Shown in pieces: positions 46,034-53,186 of a stretch of 64,000 nt of DNA (within the stretch, counting starts at the first letter, position 1; each line of letters opens with the position of its first letter). Made by a program: the position numbers and the translations under genes. The stretch is taken from positions 744,001-808,000 of the forward strand of contig CBDCCY010000002.1 in assembly GCA_965215155.1 (NCBI GenBank), written 5' to 3'. The notes beneath the pieces are model-generated. The model searched no databases. It saw nothing but the letters and a program-made list of their open reading frames with translations, and had not been told where the DNA came from. The DNA is from JAGWAJ01 sp965215155. GTDB lineage: Bacteria > Acidobacteriota > Vicinamibacteria > Vicinamibacterales > UBA8438.

Positions 46034-47040
46034 CGCTCCGCCCGCTCCACCACCGCGTCGTACGCCTCGCGCCGCTCCGTCGACCGTGCCCCGCCGCGTC
46101 GACCATCGCCCTCGGCCGCCGGGCTTCGGAGCTGCTCGGCCAGCGCCGGCGCCCGCGACAGCAGCATCGACACCGTCCGCGTCCGGTTCGCCAGGAACCG
46201 GTCGCCCTCGGCCGTCAGGAACCGCTCGGCCAGCCGCTCCAGCTCCGCGTCGCCGTAGGCCGCGCACAGCCGCACCGCCGCGTCGGCGTCCGACGCCTCG
46301 ACGGCCCGCGTCGGCGCATACGCCACGCCCCGGTGGCGCGGATACCACTCGACCCGGTAGCGCTCGACCAGCGCCTCGGCCCGCGCCGCCACCCCGGCGG
46401 CCGGCTCTCCCTCCCCCGCACCCCCACTCTCTCCAGAGCCGTTAGCCGTTAGCCGTAAGCCGTTAGCCGTTTGGCACGCGCGTGCGCGAGACGGAAAAAC
46501 TTCGGGACAGGTAAGGGAATCTTCCGGGAATCGTGCGGGAACTTCGCGGGAATCCTGCGGGACTTCTACCGGAGCCGTGCCGGGATCGTTCGGCGCTTCC
46601 TCCGCGGCTTGCGCGGCGGTTCCGCCGGAAGCCCTCGGCAGCGCCGGCACCCGCACGCCGCCCGGATGGACCGACCACAGGTGCCGCGTCTTCGCGCTGA
46701 CCTCCGCGCCGGCCGGCAACGGGTGCATCGTCCGCAGCGGGTAGCGCACACGCTGGAAGTCCTGCCAGTCGGCCTGGTACAGGTAGCGCGACCCCTGGTG
46801 CGTGAACGCCGCCACCAGCCCCACCTTCACCAGCCGCTCGACAGAGCGCTGGACCGCCTTCGCCGGCCGGCCGCTCAGCCCGTCGTGCGCCGCCTGGAAC
46901 GCCACCGCCTCGGCCCGCATCACCCCGAAGTCGTCCGCCGCCAGCACGTAGGTCGTCCACACCCGGTACTCCAGGTCCGACAACCTCGACACCTTCGCCG
47001 AGTGGCCGAGCCGCGCGTGCAGGAGTCGGTCCGCCGGCAT
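46030..47040 (-). CDS. Replication initiator-like protein (lambda O-like arrangement)
   Basis: A 336-residue protein. The N-terminal ~100 residues form a winged helix like phage replication initiators (RLSDLEYRVWTTYVLAADDF, AVQRSVERLVKVGLV, YQADWQDFQRVRYPLRTMHP). A low-complexity linker (residues about 140-200) is encoded by an array of short DNA repeats that may be the origin. The C-terminal region reads VERYRVEWYPRHRGVAYAPT and LERLAERFLTAEGDRFLANR, like DnaD-type or helicase-interacting domains. It is coupled to the DnaC-like gene. Confidence 0.7.
   Translation of the reverse strand: MPADRLLHARLGHSAKVSRLSDLEYRVWTTYVLAADDFGVMRAEAVAFQAAHDGLSGRPAKAVQRSVERLVKVGLVAAFTHQGSRYLYQADWQDFQRVRYPLRTMHPLPAGAEVSAKTRHLWSVHPGGVRVPALPRASGGTAAQAAEEAPNDPGTAPVEVPQDSREVPARFPEDSLTCPEVFPSRARACQTANGLRLTANGSGESGGAGEGEPAAGVAARAEALVERYRVEWYPRHRGVAYAPTRAVEASDADAAVRLCAAYGDAELERLAERFLTAEGDRFLANRTRTVSMLLSRAPALAEQLRSPAAEGDGRRGGARSTERREAYDAVVERAER
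46441..46468 (+). repeat. Tandem heptamer array (GTTAGCC x4)
   Basis: Four head-to-tail 7-mers, GTTAGCC GTTAGCC GTAAGCC GTTAGCC, then a partial GTTTGG, lie inside the initiator gene. Seven is not a multiple of three, so a change in copy number would shift the frame. They are AT-richer than their surroundings. Confidence 0.6.
46504..46569 (+). repeat. oriV: Six iterons of 11-bp period inside the initiator gene (putative origin)
   Basis: GGGA starts at 46504, 46515, 46526, 46537, 46548 and 46559, exactly 11 bases apart. The best units are GGGAATCGTGC, GGGAACTTCGC and GGGAATCCTGC. The spacing is about one DNA turn, so bound protein would lie on one face. Lambda and relatives carry their origin iterons inside the O gene in the same way. 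Confidence 0.5.
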
Positions 47041-47080
47041 CGCTACGCCGCCTCCGTTTCGCCGCCCCGCTCGATACGCA

Positions 47081-47291
47081 TCAGCACACGTCCTCGGGAT
47101 CGCACACCGCGCAGCGCGCCCACCGGGGCCGCGCCGCCAGCTTCCGCACCGTCACGTCCCGCCTCGCCCGCCACTCGGCGGCCACCTCCGGCCAGCACCC
47201 CGGACAGACGAACACCAGGTCGCCCGTCTCCGGGTCGACCCGCGCGCCAGGCGCCGCGCTTCGACGTGGCCGGCTGCGCCGCGCCGCTCAT
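47081..47291 (-). pseudogene. Small zinc-ribbon protein, frameshifted
   Basis: The start (MSGAAQPATSKRGAWRA) overlaps the upstream stop by ATGA. After one extra G near 47240 the frame continues VDPETGDLVFVCPGCWPEV, then RWARCAVCDPEDVC. The two Cys pairs (CPGC, CAVC) form a zinc ribbon. With one base removed it is exactly 70 codons. No family name can be given. Confidence 0.5.
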
Positions 47292-47542
47292 CGGGTCCGC
47301 CTCCGGCGGCCACGCACCGCGTCCCCCGACCCGCCGGCTTCGAGCCACCGCAGCAGCGCCGCCTTGCTCCACCGGGGCCGCTTGTCGATCCCCGAGAGCG
47401 GCGCCACCGGGAACACCCGCGCCCGCAGCCGCCGCTTGATCGTCGTCGTCGAGCAGCGCAGCAGCGCCGCCACGTCGTCGAGCAGCAGCACCGCCGGCAG
47501 CTCGTCCGTGCCGGCGCTAGCGCCGGGCCGATGCTCTTCCAT
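47288..47542 (-). CDS. Excisionase-like helix-turn-helix protein
   Basis: An 84-residue basic protein with a MerR/Xis-type winged helix (LLLDDVAALLRCSTTTIKRR, then a wing and WSKAALLRWLEAGG). Such proteins bend DNA to direct excision, or act as regulators. Its place just downstream of the Cro-like gene, with an integrase in the same module, favours excisionase. Confidence 0.65.
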   Translation of the reverse strand: MEEHRPGASAGTDELPAVLLLDDVAALLRCSTTTIKRRLRARVFPVAPLSGIDKRPRWSKAALLRWLEAGGSGDAVRGRRRRTR

Positions 47543-47825
47543 GCCTCGTCCTCCGCTTGCACGGCCGCCACGCGCCGGTCCGGCCCGCGCGTCCTTCCGC
47601 CAGCACCTTCGCCCGCAGCTCGGCCGCCTCGCGCTCGGCCCGCTCCATCACGTCCAGCTCGGCCATCGCCGCCGCCTCGAACTCCGGCGGCGGCTTCCGG
47701 TAGCCGTTCAGCCACAGGCTCAACGTCGCCTGGCTGACCCCCAGCGCCCGCGCCAGCGCGTGCTGCGAGACGCCCAGGGCGGCGAGCCGGGTGCGGATGG
47801 CCTGCCTTACACGCGTAAAATCCAT
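47517..47825 (-). CDS. Cro-like XRE-family regulator
   Basis: A 102-residue protein with a helix-turn-helix (IRTRLAALGVSQHALARALG, VSQATLSLWLNGYRKPP) and a basic tail. It is the first gene of the leftward operon, divergent from the CI-like repressor gene, as in lambda-type switches. Confidence 0.75.
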   Translation of the reverse strand: MDFTRVRQAIRTRLAALGVSQHALARALGVSQATLSLWLNGYRKPPPEFEAAAMAELDVMERAEREAAELRAKVLAEGRAGRTGAWRPCKRRTRHGRASARR

Positions 47826-47887
47826 TTACGAGAATGTATGGCGCCGAATGTTACCCGTCAACTGTAAAGATGTATTACTATCTAGGC
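47807..47887. promoter_or_regulatory. Divergent operator/promoter region between Cro-like and CI-like genes
   Basis: TTAC/GTAA half-sites recur: TTACACGCGTAA at 47807-47818, TTAC at 47826-47829, and TTAC...GTAA at 47851-47867. They lie between or just inside two divergent regulators, so they are probable operators. The transfer operon would start here leftward and the repressor-integrase unit rightward. Confidence 0.5.
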
Positions 47888-48589
47888 ATGAGCATCTTCG
47901 GACAGCGACTGCGCGCCGCCCGCACCCTGCGCGCCGTCACCCAGCAGCAGCTCGCCGCCCACACCGGCAACTCCCGCGAGGCGGTCTCGATGGTCGAGCG
48001 CGGCAGGGCCGGCTGGTCGCACGAGAAGACCGCCGCCGCCGCCAGAGCCCTCGACGTGTCGGCCGACTACCTCCACGGCCTCTCCGACGACCCGAGGCCC
48101 GCCGGCCGGCTCCTGCGGGAGCTGACCGTCGCACAGGGGCTCGAAGACCCCGCCGCGCGCGCCGCGGCCGACGACGACGGCGACTTCGTCGGCGTCTCCG
48201 AGCTGGCCTCGGCCGCCGGCGACGGCGCCGACGTCTACGACGAGCGCATCACCGGCCGCATCAAGTTCCTCCGCTCCTGGCTCGCACGGCACGGACTCGC
48301 CGCCCGCAACTGCCGCATCATCCAGGTCAGCGGCGAGTCGATGGAGCCGACGCTCGTCGACGGCTGCTCCATCCTCGTCAACCACGCCGTCCGCCGCCGG
48401 CACGTCGGGCACATCTACGTCGTCCGCTCCGCCGACGGCCTCGTCGTCAAGCGCGCCGGCCGGGACGAGGCCGGCGCCTGGCAGCTCGTCAGCGACAACC
48501 CCAACAAGCACCTCTGGCCCACCCGGCCCTGGCCGCCCGACGCCGCCGTCGTCGGCGAGGTCAAGTGGGCCGCGCGGACCTTCGCGTGA
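47888..48589 (+). CDS. CI-like repressor with S24 (LexA-type) autoprotease domain
   Basis: A 233-residue protein from ATG 47888; ATGs at 47834 and 47870 are weaker alternatives. The N-terminal XRE domain reads FGQRLRAARTLRAVTQQQLA, EAVSMVERGRAG. The C-terminal peptidase has the catalytic Ser in IQVSGESMEPTLVDG and the Lys in GLVVKRAG, 38-40 residues later as expected. DNA damage would trigger self-cleavage and derepress the element. Confidence 0.85.
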   Translation: MSIFGQRLRAARTLRAVTQQQLAAHTGNSREAVSMVERGRAGWSHEKTAAAARALDVSADYLHGLSDDPRPAGRLLRELTVAQGLEDPAARAAADDDGDFVGVSELASAAGDGADVYDERITGRIKFLRSWLARHGLAARNCRIIQVSGESMEPTLVDGCSILVNHAVRRRHVGHIYVVRSADGLVVKRAGRDEAGAWQLVSDNPNKHLWPTRPWPPDAAVVGEVKWAARTFA

Positions 48590-48600
48590 GGAGAGAGCCG

Positions 48601-49734
48601 ATGAACCCGACCGCCTCGGATACCCGCACCGCCTCGAAGGCCGCCAGCGCCAAGCCGCCTGCCCGCCGCCGCGTCCGCGTCGCCGAGGGCATCTACAGGG
48701 ACCGCCACGGACTCGCCGCCACCGTCAAGGTGAACGGCGTCCAGCGCGAGGTCCGCTTCCCGCCCGGCACGCCGCTCAAGACCATCCGGGCGCGCCGCGA
48801 CGAGCTGCGAGCCAGCCTGCGCACGCTCCCGGCCGGGGGCCGCCACACCCTCAACCACGACACCGGGCGCTACCTCGACCAGGTCAAGAGCACCTTGATC
48901 AGCTTCGGCGACCGCCGCCGCGAGCTGCTCGCGTGGCTGCCCCGGTTCGGGCACCTGCGGACGCTGGCGCTGCCGGCGCACCTGCCCGCGCTCAACGCCC
49001 AGCTCCACGAGTGGCGCGACACGCTCGCCGCCTCGACCTGCAACCACCGCCGCCACGCCCTGACGAACCTCGTCCGCGTCCTCTACGGCCGCCGGGCGTC
49101 GTTCGACCTGCTCGACCTCGTCCGCTTCCCCCCGCCGCCCCCGAAGCCCCGCTGGGTCGACCGCCGGCACATCGCCCACGTGCTCGCCGAGATCGAACCC
49201 GGCTCGATGACCCGTGTTCGCCTGGAGCTGATGCACTGGACCGGGATGCGGCCGTCGCAGATGGGCCGCTTGCGGGCCGAGGACTTCCGGCTCGACGAGC
49301 CGATCCCCTACGTCGCCGTCCCGCGCGGGAAGGGCGGCAGGATCGCCGCCGTCCCGCTCGTCCCCGAAGGAGCCGCCGCCGCCCGCGCCTTCCTCGACGC
49401 CGGAGCCTTCGGGCCGTGGCCCCGCAGCAGCGTCAACCGCGCGCTCGCCGCCGCCGCGCGCCGCGCCGGGCGGGCCGTGTTCACCACCTACCAGATCCGC
49501 CACTCGTTCGCGGCGGGGCTGCGCCGCGCCGGGACCGACGTGGCCGACATCCAGGACCTCTATGGACACACCCGGCCCGAGACGACCATGATCTATGCGC
49601 CGCCCGAGCTGGCGAAGCACCGCGCCGCCCTCGAACGGCTGCGCCGCGACGACGCCACCGGCGCGCCGTTCCCGGCTGGCAGGACCCTTCTGGCTGGCAC
49701 GGACGGCTGGCAGAGCGAGGCTGGAACCTCATAA
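48601..49734 (+). CDS. int: Tyrosine integrase of the ICE
   Basis: A 377-residue protein with ATG after GAGGAGAGAG. The N-terminal region has an arm-binding-like strand set (GIYRDRHGLAATVKVNGVQR), then a core-binding helical domain and the catalytic domain. The latter has Arg in LMHWTGMRPSQMGRLR, a Lys turn in VPRGKGGRIAAV, His-x-x-Arg in TTYQIRHSFAAGLRR, His in LYGHTRPETT and Tyr in MIYAPPEL. The last codons hold three arm-type repeats. It lies 48 bases from attR, the usual place for an ICE integrase. Confidence 0.92.
   Translation: MNPTASDTRTASKAASAKPPARRRVRVAEGIYRDRHGLAATVKVNGVQREVRFPPGTPLKTIRARRDELRASLRTLPAGGRHTLNHDTGRYLDQVKSTLISFGDRRRELLAWLPRFGHLRTLALPAHLPALNAQLHEWRDTLAASTCNHRRHALTNLVRVLYGRRASFDLLDLVRFPPPPPKPRWVDRRHIAHVLAEIEPGSMTRVRLELMHWTGMRPSQMGRLRAEDFRLDEPIPYVAVPRGKGGRIAAVPLVPEGAAAARAFLDAGAFGPWPRSSVNRALAAAARRAGRAVFTTYQIRHSFAAGLRRAGTDVADIQDLYGHTRPETTMIYAPPELAKHRAALERLRRDDATGAPFPAGRTLLAGTDGWQSEAGTS
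49673..49713 (+). repeat. Right arm-type integrase sites
   Basis: CGGCTGGCAG occurs exactly at 49673 and 49704, with a partial copy (GGCTGGCA) at 49692. They are in the same orientation as the three copies inside the left end and overlap the 3' end of the integrase gene. Confidence 0.6.
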
Positions 49735-49781
49735 GATACCGTGTGTGAACGAGTTGCAGCCTGGGCCGCGAACGCGATACC

Positions 49782-49791
49782 GGACTGGGAG
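49782..49791. other. attR: attR core repeat of the ICE
   Basis: The exact copy of GGACTGGGAG at 9343-9352, here joined to the 3' part of the PQQ dehydrogenase gene. Confidence 0.8.
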
Positions 49792-50268
49792 GCCGGCGCC
49801 TACAGCCCGCTCATCAACACGATGTACTACCCCCTGCGCAACGCCTGCGCCCGCATGATGGCGACCGACGACGGCTCGCTCTACGCGCTGTCCGTCCGCA
49901 CCCAGATCGCCCCCGGCACGGACCAGGTCGGAACGGTCCACGCGATCTCGGCCGAGACGGGCGAGACGCTGTGGAAGCACGAGCAGCGGGCGGCCACGAC
50001 GTCGCTAATGGCGACCGGCGGGGGGCTCGTCTTCGGGGGCGACACGAACGGGCGCTTCCGCGCCCACGACCACGAGACGGGCGAGGTCCTCTGGGAGATC
50101 AACCTCGGCTCGCCGGTCACCGGCTTCCCGATCACCTACGCCACCGGGGGCCGGCAGTACGTGGCGGTCAGCACCGGGAGCTCGCTGACGTCAGGGGCGT
50201 TCAACCGGCTGACGCCCGAGCTCCGGCCCAGCGCGGGCAACACGCTGTTCGTGTTCGCGCTGCCTTGA
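49782..50268 (+). pseudogene. PQQ-dependent dehydrogenase, C-terminal fragment (3' part of split gene)
   Basis: The frame reads DWEAGAYSPLINTMYYPLRN, AISAETGETLWKHEQRA and TGGGLVFGGDTNGRFRAHDH, then GSPVTGFPITYATGGRQYVA, ending LFVFALP. These are the last propeller blades of quinoprotein dehydrogenases. Joined to the fragment ending at 9352 it gives a continuous protein lacking only its N-terminal part. Confidence 0.85.
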
Positions 50269-50328
50269 CACCCAATGGTGGTCCGCCAACGTCCGTGGTC
50301 ATGCGATAAGGACTATAAACTACTGAGC

Positions 50329-50348
50329 AGTAATCGCTTGTTATTCGT
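50329..50348. other. Conserved 20-bp motif upstream of DUF4102 integrase 2
   Basis: AGTAATCGCTTGTTATTCGT is a near copy of the motif before integrase 1, at the same distance from the integrase start. It is a candidate recombination or integrase-binding site. Confidence 0.4.
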
Positions 50349-50401
50349 CGTGTCAGGCTGGGCGGGTCAGGATGTGTTGCGGAATCCAGCTCCATCCCGC
50401 A

Positions 50402-50407
50402 TATAAT
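50402..50407 (+). promoter_or_regulatory. -10 box (TATAAT) of integrase 2, predicting a leaderless transcript
   Basis: Consensus TATAAT ends six bases before the ATG at 50414. A weak TTGCGG lies 19 bases upstream. The spacing from -10 to start codon equals that at integrase 1. Confidence 0.45.
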
Positions 50408-50413
50408 GGGGGA

Positions 50414-51625
50414 ATGGATGTTGTAGCCAAGACCGCCCCCTCGCCTCGCAGAACCAAGCGCCGAGGACGCCATCCTGACAAGGCCCTCTCGGCCGCCTTC
50501 ATCCGTTCCGCGCCGCCCGGACGCCACGCTGATGGCAACGGGTTGTATCTGTTCGTCCAGCCCTCCGGGACCCGAAGCTGGGTCCAGCGGCTGGTCATCC
50601 GCGGCCGGCGCCGCGAACTCGGGCTCGGCGCCGCCACGCTCGTCCCGCTCGCCAAGGCCCGCGAGCAGGCCCTCGCCAACCGCATGCTGGCCCGGTCGGG
50701 TGGCGATCCGCTCTCCGAAAAGCGCCGCGTCCAGGGAGTGCCTACGTTCGCCGAAGCCGCCCAACGCGTGCTCGAACAGAAGCGCGGCGGCTGGCGGGGC
50801 CGGTGGCACGCCCAGAACTGGTGGCGGAGCATGGAACGGTATGTCTTCCCGCGCGTCGGCGGCCGGCCGGTGTCCGAGGTCAACACAGCCGACGTGCTGG
50901 AGATCCTCTCGCCGATCTGGCACGTCAAGGCGGCGACGGCCAGGGAGGTCCGCCAGCGCATCCGGTCGGTGCTGGAGTGGGCGATCGCGCTCGACATGCG
51001 CGCCGACAACCCGTGTGACCGGGTGCTGCCGGTGCTCGGTCCGCAGAACGACATCGTGACGCACCGGCAGGCGCTGCCGCACAAGGACGTGGCCGCGGCC
51101 ATCGAGACGGTGCGGGTCTCGGGCTCGACGCAACCCGCCGTCCGGCTGGCGTTCGAGTTCCTGGTGCTCACGGCCGCGCGGTCCGGTGAGGTCAGGCTCG
51201 CGACGTGGGACGAGATCGACACGGCCGGCGCGGTGTGGACGGTCCCGGCCGCACGGATGAAGGCGAAGCGCGAGCACCGGGTCCCGCTCTGCGGCCGGGC
51301 GCTGGAAGTCCTCGACGCGGCTCGGACGCTCGATGACGGCGACCGGCTCGTGTTCCCGATGCGGAGCGGGAGGTCGATAGCCTCGTCGACGTTCCCGAAG
51401 ATGCTCCAGTACCACGAGGTCGCCGCCGTGCCTCATGGCTTCCGTTCGTCGTTCCGGGACTGGGCGGCGGAAATGACCGACCATCCGCGGGAGGTCATCG
51501 AGGCGGCGCTCGCGCACGTCGTCCAGAACAAGGTCGAGGCGGCCTATGCCCGGTCGGACCTGTTCGAGCGTAGGCGGCTGCTGATGGACGATTGGGCGAG
51601 GTATCTCGCCCGCGACGGTCGTTGA
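50414..51625 (+). CDS. int: DUF4102-type tyrosine recombinase (integrase 2)
   Basis: A 403-residue protein close to integrase 1. The N-terminus has HPDKALSAAFIRSAPPGRHA and GLYLFVQPSGTRSWVQRLVI. The catalytic residues are visible: Arg in TAARSGEVRLATWDE, VPHGFRSSFRDWAAE, His in ALAHVVQNK, Tyr in YARSDLFERRR. It begins the segment that carries mobA, mobC and oriT, so it probably integrates a mobilizable element. Confidence 0.92.
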   Translation: MDVVAKTAPSPRRTKRRGRHPDKALSAAFIRSAPPGRHADGNGLYLFVQPSGTRSWVQRLVIRGRRRELGLGAATLVPLAKAREQALANRMLARSGGDPLSEKRRVQGVPTFAEAAQRVLEQKRGGWRGRWHAQNWWRSMERYVFPRVGGRPVSEVNTADVLEILSPIWHVKAATAREVRQRIRSVLEWAIALDMRADNPCDRVLPVLGPQNDIVTHRQALPHKDVAAAIETVRVSGSTQPAVRLAFEFLVLTAARSGEVRLATWDEIDTAGAVWTVPAARMKAKREHRVPLCGRALEVLDAARTLDDGDRLVFPMRSGRSIASSTFPKMLQYHEVAAVPHGFRSSFRDWAAEMTDHPREVIEAALAHVVQNKVEAAYARSDLFERRRLLMDDWARYLARDGR

Positions 51626-51647
51626 TGGGCTCGGTCCCGCTGCGGCG

Positions 51648-53186
51648 CTAGCGGCTCGGGCCATGGTCGCGCTCGGGTCCACGATGCCGGCCCTGCTGCC
51701 GGATCAGTTCCACGGTCCGCGCAACGATTCCGCGAGCGTCCTCAAGTCCGCGGTCAAGCGCGTCACCTGCCCGCCGAAGTGTTCGACCAGCCGCCGCAAG
51801 GTCCTGTTCTCCGCGGTCTGCTGCTCGACACGCTGCTGCAAGGCTTCGACCTGCTCGCAGTGCCGCTGCTGTTCCGTCTCGTACTGCCTGGACAACGCGC
51901 GAAAGGCCGTCAACAACCGCCGTTCCAGCTCCAGCTCGCTCATGCAACTCCCTCACTCGCTCGACAGCTTCACGGCAGGCCGCCCGCCCACGGTCCAGGA
52001 CGGAGGCTCCGTCGAGCCAACCGGCAACACGACGAACCGCTCGCCGTCGATTTCGCGCAACTCGACGCGCCAGGCCGTCTCCTCCAACTGCGCCAACGGC
52101 CGGCGGGTCTGCCCGATGTCCAGGTTGAGAATCGTCAGGGCGTCGAGCCGGTTCTCGATGCTCGTCGACAACCATCGCATCGTCCCCCAGCCGCCGCCGC
52201 AGATAGCCGCCAAGACGCTCAGGCCCGCCGCCGTGGTCAGGCGCCACACGCGGTTCGGCACGGCCCTGGTCCGTCCGGCCCACGCCGCCGAATCGGCTTC
52301 GATGGAACGCTGCGCGCTGCTCGCGGCGCTGCTCCAGCTCTCGCCAAGCCGCCGCCGCGGCGCCGCTCCGGTCTGCTCGATCTCCCGCCGGTCGGTCTCC
52401 CACTTCTGCCGCAGCCGGGCCGACAAGTTGCTCCGGGTCGAAGTCCTGCTCGTACAACGCTCCCTTCAGCCGCCACCGCTTCCCGCTCTCCGGGTCGTGG
52501 GCGGTCACGTAGCTCTTGCCTTGGCGCGGCACCTCGAGTCCCGCCTCCTTCAGCGCGGCCACGACGTCGGCGCGGTCACGGACGACGCCGTGCTCGACGC
52601 GCTGCCCCAGGTAGTCCCGGATCAACTCGCGCGGGTCGGCCTCGACCGCCAGACCGGCCCGCAGGTTCCTGGCGTCGATGTAGGCGCGGTGTCCGGGTTG
52701 CTGCGTCCTGGCCCGCGCGGGGTCGTCGGGCCGGCTCCAGCCGTGCTCGTGGTTGAAGGCGTCGCGCAATGGGCCGAAGGTCTTCTGCCAGCCCGGCGGC
52801 GCTATGTTGAGGCTCTTGCCCGTCTCCAGGTCGCACCGGGCGGCGAGGATGTGCACGTGGACGCCGCCGCCCCGCTCGCGGTGCTCGACGGCCGTCCACG
52901 CGTAGCGGTCCGGAGCGAGCCCCGCCCACGCCGTCTGCTCGAACTTGTCGAGCACGGCCTCGATCTGGGCGTCCGTCGGCCGGTCTTCCGGAGCCCACGC
53001 GATCACGCCGGAGGTGTACTTGTGCTCGAACTCGAGCGCGTCGGCTACGGCGGCCACGTGGTCGGGATCGCCGCGGCGGACCTCGACGCCGTCGCGCACC
53101 TGCCCGGCCGCGTCCCGCTCGCCGAGCAGGTAGTCGGCCGCCGCCCTGGTGGAGCCGGTCCCGCGGGCGATGAACTTAACGTGCAC
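51648..53186 (-). CDS. mobA: MobA/MbeA-type relaxase
   Basis: A 512-residue protein starting at GTG 53186, overlapping the end of mobC. The N-terminal relaxase domain reads KFIARGTGSTRAAADYLLGE, then YAWTAVEHRERGGGVHVHIL and LETGKSLNIAPPGW, with the His-x-His and downstream Asn of ColE1 MbeA-like (HEN-type) relaxases. The active Tyr or equivalent is not certain. The C-terminal half is Arg/Ala-rich and low complexity because two other genes overlap it. It nicks oriT and pilots the strand during mobilization. Confidence 0.82.
   Translation of the reverse strand: MHVKFIARGTGSTRAAADYLLGERDAAGQVRDGVEVRRGDPDHVAAVADALEFEHKYTSGVIAWAPEDRPTDAQIEAVLDKFEQTAWAGLAPDRYAWTAVEHRERGGGVHVHILAARCDLETGKSLNIAPPGWQKTFGPLRDAFNHEHGWSRPDDPARARTQQPGHRAYIDARNLRAGLAVEADPRELIRDYLGQRVEHGVVRDRADVVAALKEAGLEVPRQGKSYVTAHDPESGKRWRLKGALYEQDFDPEQLVGPAAAEVGDRPAGDRADRSGAAAAAWRELEQRREQRAAFHRSRFGGVGRTDQGRAEPRVAPDHGGGPERLGGYLRRRLGDDAMVVDEHREPARRPDDSQPGHRADPPAVGAVGGDGLARRVARNRRRAVRRVAGWLDGASVLDRGRAACREAVERVRELHERAGAGTAVVDGLSRVVQAVRDGTAAALRAGRSLAAACRAADRGEQDLAAAGRTLRRAGDALDRGLEDARGIVARTVELIRQQGRHRGPERDHGPSR
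51704..51943 (-). CDS. MbeD-like coiled-coil mobilization protein, nested in mobA
   Basis: A 79-residue protein in a different frame from mobA. ATG follows GAGGGAG, and the protein is a strong coiled coil (EQVEALQQRVEQQTAENRTL). In ColE1 the small genes mbeB and mbeD lie inside mbeA in another frame, which is the arrangement seen here. Codon use is balanced, while the mobA frame here is low complexity. Confidence 0.65.
   Translation of the reverse strand: MSELELERRLLTAFRALSRQYETEQQRHCEQVEALQQRVEQQTAENRTLRRLVEHFGGQVTRLTADLRTLAESLRGPWN
51953..52426 (-). CDS. MbeB-like membrane mobilization protein, nested in mobA
   Basis: A 157-residue protein in a different frame from mobA and nine bases before the MbeD-like gene. 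It has a helical N-terminus (RRRLGESWSSAASSAQRSIE), one membrane segment (LTTAAGLSVLAAICGGGWG) and a beta-rich end (VELREIDGERFVVLPVG). The start appears to be TTG, with GGAGC four bases upstream. The layout matches ColE1 MbeB. Confidence 0.6.
   Translation of the reverse strand: MSARLRQKWETDRREIEQTGAAPRRRLGESWSSAASSAQRSIEADSAAWAGRTRAVPNRVWRLTTAAGLSVLAAICGGGWGTMRWLSTSIENRLDALTILNLDIGQTRRPLAQLEETAWRVELREIDGERFVVLPVGSTEPPSWTVGGRPAVKLSSE

Larger units (their letters stand above)
9343..49791. mobile_element. 40.4-kb integrative and conjugative element inserted in a PQQ dehydrogenase gene
   Basis: The ends are the direct repeat GGACTGGGAG (9343-9352 and 49782-49791). The right end carries a tyrosine integrase (48601-49734) and a CI/Cro-like regulatory pair. 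The interior holds a replication module, a near-complete VirB/Trb type IV secretion operon with coupling protein, an antirestriction gene and a defence island. Excision between the repeats would restore the reading frame of the interrupted gene. Three integrase arm-type repeats lie inside each end. No known relaxase was found, so it may depend on an unrecognised relaxase or on another element. It is heavily damaged by IS insertions and point lesions. Confidence 0.85.

Noticed and set aside
46441..46569. Short repeats considered as a CRISPR array
   Set aside because: The units are 7 and 11 bp with no spacers, and they lie inside a coding frame; no cas genes are present.
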